From PLA2 sp036273915 (GTDB lineage Bacteria; Planctomycetota; PLA2): DNA of 29,411 nt. The notes under the pieces were generated by a model. The model saw nothing but the letters and a program-made list of their open reading frames with translations. It did not search any database and was not told where the DNA came from. Shown piece after piece: positions 28,236 through 29,411 of the stretch. Location of the stretch: the NCBI GenBank assembly GCA_036273915.1, contig DASUGR010000151.1, positions 1 through 29,411 of the forward strand. Reading direction: 5' to 3'. Every line of letters starts with the position of its first letter. The first letter of the stretch is position 1. Made by a program: the position numbers and the translations under genes.

Positions 28236-29092
28236 ACGAGCGCGCGCGGAACGCGATCCTCGGAGCGCTCGTCGGCGACGCCGCCGCGATGGGCCTCCAC
28301 TGGGTCTACGACGTGGACGAGGCGCGCCGGCGCGGTGGCGCGGCGCCCGAGTTCCAGCCGCCGGGGCAGTACCACGCGCGGCGCCGCCCGGGCGACTTCA
28401 CGCACTACGGCGACCATGCGGTGGTGGTGCTCGAGAGCCTCGCGGAGCGGGGGCGGCTCGACCTCGACGACTACAAGCGCCCGATGCTCGCGCGCTTCGG
28501 CGACCGCGGGTACGACGGCTACCTCGACAAGGCGACGAAGTGGCTCGTGGCGACGCGGAGCGGCGCGGACGACGACCAGGCGGGGTGCTTCGCGAAGCTC
28601 GCGCCGATCCTCGCGGTCTACCTCGACGACCCGGAGCGGGACGCGCGGCTCGATGCTGCGTTCCGCGTGACGCACGACAACGACCTCGCGGTCGAGTGCG
28701 GCCTCGCGGCGGCGGCGGCGATCCGCGCGGCGATCCTCGGCGCGAACCCGCACGGCGCGGTCGCGGCGGCGGCGGAGCGGGGTGGCGAGGCGGGCAGGCT
28801 CGCGCGGGCGGCGCTCGAGGCGGGCCCGGACCACCTCGCGTTCGCGAAGAGGGCGGGGCAGGCATGCCCGGTGGGGCAGTCGCTGCCGGTCGCGCTCCAC
28901 GCGGCGCTCGTGGGCCCCGACTACGCGGCGAGCGTGCGCGCGACGATCCTCGCGGGCGGCGACAGCGCAGGCCGACTCCTCGTGGCCGGCGCGATCCGCG
29001 GCGCGACGGACGGCGTGCCGGAGGCGTGGCTCGCGCGTGTCCGCGACCGCGCCCGGATCGATGGGCTGCTCGACCGGCTCCTCGCTCGGTAG
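28232..29092 (+). CDS. ADP-ribosylglycohydrolase family protein, J1-crystallin-like
   Basis: 286 residues, GTG start overlapping the phosphatase stop (GTGA). The fold is recognisable from RNAILGALVGDAAAMGLHWVYDVDE at the start, GDFTHYGDHAVVVLESLAE, and AGGDSAGRLLVAGAIRGATDG near the end. The metal-binding acids of active ADP-ribosylhydrolases (TDDT and GGDTDT) appear as YGDH and GGDSAG, as in the J1-crystallin-like branch. It may therefore bind a related ligand rather than hydrolyse ADP-ribose. Coupled translation with a phosphatase suggests a shared signalling role, but this is inference. Confidence 0.88.
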   Translation: MNERARNAILGALVGDAAAMGLHWVYDVDEARRRGGAAPEFQPPGQYHARRRPGDFTHYGDHAVVVLESLAERGRLDLDDYKRPMLARFGDRGYDGYLDKATKWLVATRSGADDDQAGCFAKLAPILAVYLDDPERDARLDAAFRVTHDNDLAVECGLAAAAAIRAAILGANPHGAVAAAAERGGEAGRLARAALEAGPDHLAFAKRAGQACPVGQSLPVALHAALVGPDYAASVRATILAGGDSAGRLLVAGAIRGATDGVPEAWLARVRDRARIDGLLDRLLAR

Positions 29093-29146
29093 CCCTCGTC
29101 GCGGCATCCGGGGCGCCGGGGCGTGCGCCCGGGATGCCCGTTTCGC

Positions 29147-29152
29147 TATCAT
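29147..29152 (+). promoter_or_regulatory. -10 box of the zinc-ribbon mini-gene
   Basis: TATCAT ends 7 nt before GTG 29160, another instance of the near-start box. Confidence 0.4.
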
Positions 29153-29159
29153 CGTCGCC

Positions 29160-29312
29160 GTGGAGGTCGGCCCATTGGCCCAGGTCGTCGGGCGCGCCTG
29201 CGCGATCTGCTGCGAGCGTATCGCCACCGTGGCGCAGGGAGGATTCTGCAAGACCTGCCGCGCGCCCGTCCACACGCGCGCGAACCAGAAGTTGATTGAG
29301 CGCACGACGTAG
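29160..29312 (+). CDS. Small zinc-ribbon protein, probably 3'-truncated
   Basis: 50 residues from GTG 29160. ACAICCERI followed by GGFCKTCRAPVH gives a CxxC...CxxC zinc-ribbon pattern with a trailing histidine. In such proteins PVH is normally followed closely by a further cysteine. Here the frame instead runs into HTRANQKLIERTT, which is the reverse complement of the M48 protease segment on the opposite strand. The natural C-terminus thus seems lost at about 29273-29282. The near-start TATCAT box supports expression of the 5' part. Confidence 0.5.
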   Translation: MEVGPLAQVVGRACAICCERIATVAQGGFCKTCRAPVHTRANQKLIERTT

Positions 29313-29411
29313 GTGAGCCGCATCCCAGCGCCCTGCGCGAAGTGGCCGAGCTCGTGCGCGAGCACGCCGGCGAAGGCACGGAGGTCGAGCGCGCCCGCGA
29401 GCGGCATGCCG
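29274..29411 (-). pseudogene. M48 family metalloprotease fragment, truncated at a junction
   Basis: Reading leftwards from the window edge, the minus strand gives PLAGALDLRAFAGVLAHELG, then HFAQGAGMRLTYVVRSINFWFARV. This contains the HExxH zinc motif and the following segment of membrane-type M48 peptidases. After FWFARV the expected continuation (VYxRD-like) is absent in all three minus frames. Instead the sequence becomes the coding strand of the zinc-ribbon gene. The break coincides with a CACGCGCGCG stretch (29273-29282) that fits both genes. The 5' part lies outside the window. Either a rearrangement or a chimeric assembly. Confidence 0.6.

Noticed and set aside
1..29411. CRISPR arrays, tRNA or rRNA genes, insertion sequences, phage genes
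   Set aside because: No regularly spaced repeats, no tRNA-like cloverleaf with a CCA-type end, no rRNA segments, and no transposase, integrase or phage structural protein was found on either strand.

Overview
The window is a high-GC (about 70% by eye), densely coded bacterial segment. A TAT-exported molybdoenzyme subunit, a lipoprotein signal, periplasmic-type sensors and a PilM/PilN/PilO-type module point to a diderm. The mix of a DUF4388/TPR/PEGA/PQQ-propeller giant protein, an AmmeMemoRadiSam pair, a stand-alone SpoIIE phosphatase and many small exported unknowns recalls uncultured Planctomycetota or Myxococcota-like lineages. That placement is an inference; no rRNA or other marker is present.

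Left part (1-6205): the 5' end of a marC-type gene on the minus strand, then a tightly packed plus-strand run. It holds a periplasmic aldehyde oxidoreductase of PaoABC type (2Fe-2S subunit, molybdopterin subunit, FAD/4Fe-4S subunit), a possible 26-codon mini-ORF, a 65-residue cysteine-rich protein, an MFS transporter and UppP. Middle left (6255-11200, minus): a PilO-like protein and a PilM-PilN fusion, an ECF sigma / anti-sigma / LTxxQ-sensor module, and ribBA. Middle (11386-19832): Tex on plus, then a minus-strand block with the 1218-residue DUF4388-TPR-PEGA-propeller protein, MtnA, an exported TPR protein and a small lipoprotein.

Right part: a four-gene overlapping operon (PhzF, methyltransferase, ChbG/YdjC deacetylase, GT4 glycosyltransferase; 19957-23238). 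Next come AmmeMemoRadiSam protein B and its radical SAM partner (23333-25176, minus), divergent VOC and pirin genes, an unknown 193-residue protein, a structured non-coding stretch, and a coupled SpoIIE phosphatase / ADP-ribosylglycohydrolase pair. The edge carries a zinc-ribbon mini-gene abutting a truncated M48 protease, which looks like a rearrangement or assembly joint.

Two window-wide signals stand out. First, a G-tract motif (core GGGGG-T-(T)-C-C-GGGGG, in both orientations) recurs about 20 times in genes and spacers and is read in several reading phases, so it is a DNA-level signal. Second, many first genes of transcription units have a TANNNT box only 6-12 nt before the start codon, which suggests widespread leaderless transcription. 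Some starts also appear to be CTG codons placed on or just after the upstream stop.
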